The notes beneath the pieces were generated by a model. It saw only the letters and a program-made list of their open reading frames with translations, searched no databases and was not told the origin of the DNA. Shown piece by piece: positions 61,405 through 64,000 of a DNA stretch of 64,000 nucleotides. The translations under genes were made by a program, and so were the position numbers. The stretch comes from Archivesica marissinica (taxonomy: Eukaryota > Mollusca > Bivalvia > Venerida > Vesicomyidae): positions 16,083,489 to 16,147,488 of the forward strand of contig CM026386.1 in NCBI GenBank assembly GCA_014843695.1, in the 5' to 3' direction. Positions within the stretch are counted from its first letter, which is position 1. Each line of letters begins with the position of its first letter.

Positions 61405-62889
61405 GTACAGAGCACATCCCGTCAACACCACAACAACAAAGTCACGTTGGTAGCTAGAGAGCACCTACCGTCGACACCACAACAACAAAGTCACGTCGGT
61501 AGGTACAGAGCACATCCCGTCAACACCACAACAACAAAGTCACGTCAGTAGGTACAGGGCACATATTGTCAACACAACAGCAACAAAATCACGTCGGTAG
61601 GTACGTCGGTAGGTACAAGGCACATACCGACAACCGCACAACAACAAAGTCACGTCGTAGGTACATGGCACATACCGTCAACACCACAACAACAAAGTCA
61701 CTTCGGTAGGTACAAGGCACATATTGTCAACAGCACAAGAACAAAGTCACGTCAGTAGGTACAGGGCACCTACCTTCAACACCACAAGAACAAAGTCACG
61801 TCGACAGGTACAGGGCACATACCGTCAATACCACAAGAACAAAGTCACGTCGGTAGGTACAGAGCACATACTATCAACACCACAAGAACAAAGTCACGTC
61901 GACAGGTACAGGGCACATACCGTCAACACCACAAGAACAAAGTCACATCGGTAGGTACAGAGCACATACCATCAACACCACAACAACAAAGTCACGTCGG
62001 TAGGTACAGGGCACATACCGTCAACACCAAAAGAACAAAGTCACGTTGGTATGTACAGAGCACATACTATCAACACCACAAAAACAAAGTCAAGTCGGTA
62101 GATACAGAGCACATACCGTCAAGACCACAAGAACAAAGTCACATCGGTAGGTACAGGGCATATAACGTCAACACCACAAGAACAAAGTCACGTCAGTAGG
62201 TACAGGGCACATACCGTCAACAGCACAATAACAAAGTCACGTCGGTAGGTACAGGGCACATACCGTCAACAGCACAACAACAAAGTCACCTCGGTAGGTA
62301 CAGAGTACATCCCGTCAACACCACAACAACAAAGTCACGTCGGTAGGTACAGGGTACATACCGTTAACACCAAACGAACAAAGTCACGTTGGTACATGGC
62401 ACATACCGTCAACACCACAACAACAAAGTCACGTCGGTAGGTACAAGGCACATATTGTCAACAGCACAAGAACAAAGTCAGGTCGGTAGGTACTGGGCAC
62501 ATACCGTCAACAGCACAAGAACAAAGTCACGTCAGTAGGTACAGGGCACATACCGTCAACAGCACGATAACAAAGTCACGTCGGTAGGTACAGGGCACAT
62601 ACCGTCAACAGCACAAGAACAAAGTCACGTCGGTAGGTACAGAGCACATATCGTCAAAACCACAAGTACAAAGTCACGTCCGTAGGTACAGAGCACCTAC
62701 CGTAAACACCACAACAACAAAATCAAGTCGGTAGGTACATGGCACATACCGTCAACACCACAACAACAAAGTCACGTCGGTAGGTACAGAGCACATACCG
62801 TCAACACTACAAGAACAAAGTCACGTCGGTAGGTACAGATCACATATCGTCAATACCACAAGTACAAAGTCACGTCGGTAGGTACAGAG
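61405..62889. repeat. 49-bp minisatellite, about 30 copies
   Basis: The unit is AACAACAAAGTCACGTCGGT + AGGTACAGGGCACATACCGTCAACACCAC, with CAACAA/CAAGAA variants. It is cut by the second scaffold gap. Confidence 0.95.
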
Positions 62890-63889
62890 NNNNNNNNNNN
62901 NNNNNNNNNNNNNNNNNNNNNNNNNNNNNNNNNNNNNNNNNNNNNNNNNNNNNNNNNNNNNNNNNNNNNNNNNNNNNNNNNNNNNNNNNNNNNNNNNNNN
63001 NNNNNNNNNNNNNNNNNNNNNNNNNNNNNNNNNNNNNNNNNNNNNNNNNNNNNNNNNNNNNNNNNNNNNNNNNNNNNNNNNNNNNNNNNNNNNNNNNNNN
63101 NNNNNNNNNNNNNNNNNNNNNNNNNNNNNNNNNNNNNNNNNNNNNNNNNNNNNNNNNNNNNNNNNNNNNNNNNNNNNNNNNNNNNNNNNNNNNNNNNNNN
63201 NNNNNNNNNNNNNNNNNNNNNNNNNNNNNNNNNNNNNNNNNNNNNNNNNNNNNNNNNNNNNNNNNNNNNNNNNNNNNNNNNNNNNNNNNNNNNNNNNNNN
63301 NNNNNNNNNNNNNNNNNNNNNNNNNNNNNNNNNNNNNNNNNNNNNNNNNNNNNNNNNNNNNNNNNNNNNNNNNNNNNNNNNNNNNNNNNNNNNNNNNNNN
63401 NNNNNNNNNNNNNNNNNNNNNNNNNNNNNNNNNNNNNNNNNNNNNNNNNNNNNNNNNNNNNNNNNNNNNNNNNNNNNNNNNNNNNNNNNNNNNNNNNNNN
63501 NNNNNNNNNNNNNNNNNNNNNNNNNNNNNNNNNNNNNNNNNNNNNNNNNNNNNNNNNNNNNNNNNNNNNNNNNNNNNNNNNNNNNNNNNNNNNNNNNNNN
63601 NNNNNNNNNNNNNNNNNNNNNNNNNNNNNNNNNNNNNNNNNNNNNNNNNNNNNNNNNNNNNNNNNNNNNNNNNNNNNNNNNNNNNNNNNNNNNNNNNNNN
63701 NNNNNNNNNNNNNNNNNNNNNNNNNNNNNNNNNNNNNNNNNNNNNNNNNNNNNNNNNNNNNNNNNNNNNNNNNNNNNNNNNNNNNNNNNNNNNNNNNNNN
63801 NNNNNNNNNNNNNNNNNNNNNNNNNNNNNNNNNNNNNNNNNNNNNNNNNNNNNNNNNNNNNNNNNNNNNNNNNNNNNNNNNNNNNNNNN
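62890..63889. other. Scaffold gap, exactly 1000 N
   Basis: Arbitrary-size gap. The left side is 49-bp array, the right side 40-bp array. Confidence 0.99.
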
Positions 63890-64000
63890 GCGCCTCACAC
63901 ATTCCAATAGTTTATATACTTCGCACTGCACGCCTCACACAGTCCAATAGTTTATATACTTCGCACTACGCGCCTTACACAGTCCAATATTTTACAAACG
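63890..64000. repeat. 40-bp minisatellite (third occurrence)
   Basis: Nearly three units of the same 40-bp repeat found at 23020-29084 and 47720-50090 start the third contig. Confidence 0.95.

Overview
The window is eukaryotic, from an AT-rich, repeat-dense, intron-rich animal genome. The content fits a lophotrochozoan, most likely a bivalve mollusc: SRCR/EGF receptor exons, tRNA-derived SINEs, a non-LTR retrotransposon fragment, many MITEs and very large minisatellites. I cannot name the species. Two runs of exactly 1000 N (29085-30084 and 62890-63889) are scaffold gaps, so three contigs are present.

Almost all supportable coding sequence belongs to one multi-exon gene on the minus strand. 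I read 21 exons between 61314 and 2169 by eye, from translated domains plus splice sites. It encodes a large extracellular array of scavenger receptor cysteine-rich (SRCR) domains with a few EGF-like domains, ending in one transmembrane helix and the start of a basic cytoplasmic tail. The signal peptide and first exons lie beyond the right edge; most of the tail lies beyond the left edge or in exons I could not see. Every complete SRCR domain is split the same way: a 5' half exon (phase 1 to 2, 136-157 nt) and a 3' half exon (phase 2 to 1, 161-185 nt). Each domain is thus a symmetric 1-1 module, as in group A SRCR domains.

From N- to C-terminus (high to low coordinate) I see X (61136), Y (58714/56042), Z (54476/51867), EGF (50281), X (47272/46071), Y first half only (44052), the gap, X (22574/21487), Y (19503/17524), Z (13760/11805), an X-like domain (9805/8582), a canonical SRCR (6397/5573), two EGF-like domains (4121) and the TM exon (2169). 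X, Y and Z are my own labels for three recurring SRCR subtypes. The X-Y block at 19.5-23 kb is nearly the same as that at 44-47.7 kb. Both contig ends at the gap lie in the minisatellites that flank this block, so it may be one locus assembled twice. Collapsing it leaves two clean X-Y-Z triads.

The introns are packed with tandem arrays with periods of 16, 17, 24, 28, 36, 40, 42, 44, 45, 46, 49, 50, 73 and 98 bp, plus a 0.9-kb GTGC microsatellite and several trinucleotide tracts. The largest are a 42-bp array (17.9-19.5 kb and 30.1-44.05 kb) and a 40-bp array (23.0-29.1, 47.7-50.1 and 63.9-64.0 kb). Each 42-bp monomer carries a copy of the 3' end and 5' splice site of the SRCR exon it abuts. 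Scattered between are at least five SINE families, a jockey/CR1-like LINE fragment with detached 3' tails, several MITE families, and a 701-bp DNA transposon with a 10-bp target-site duplication.
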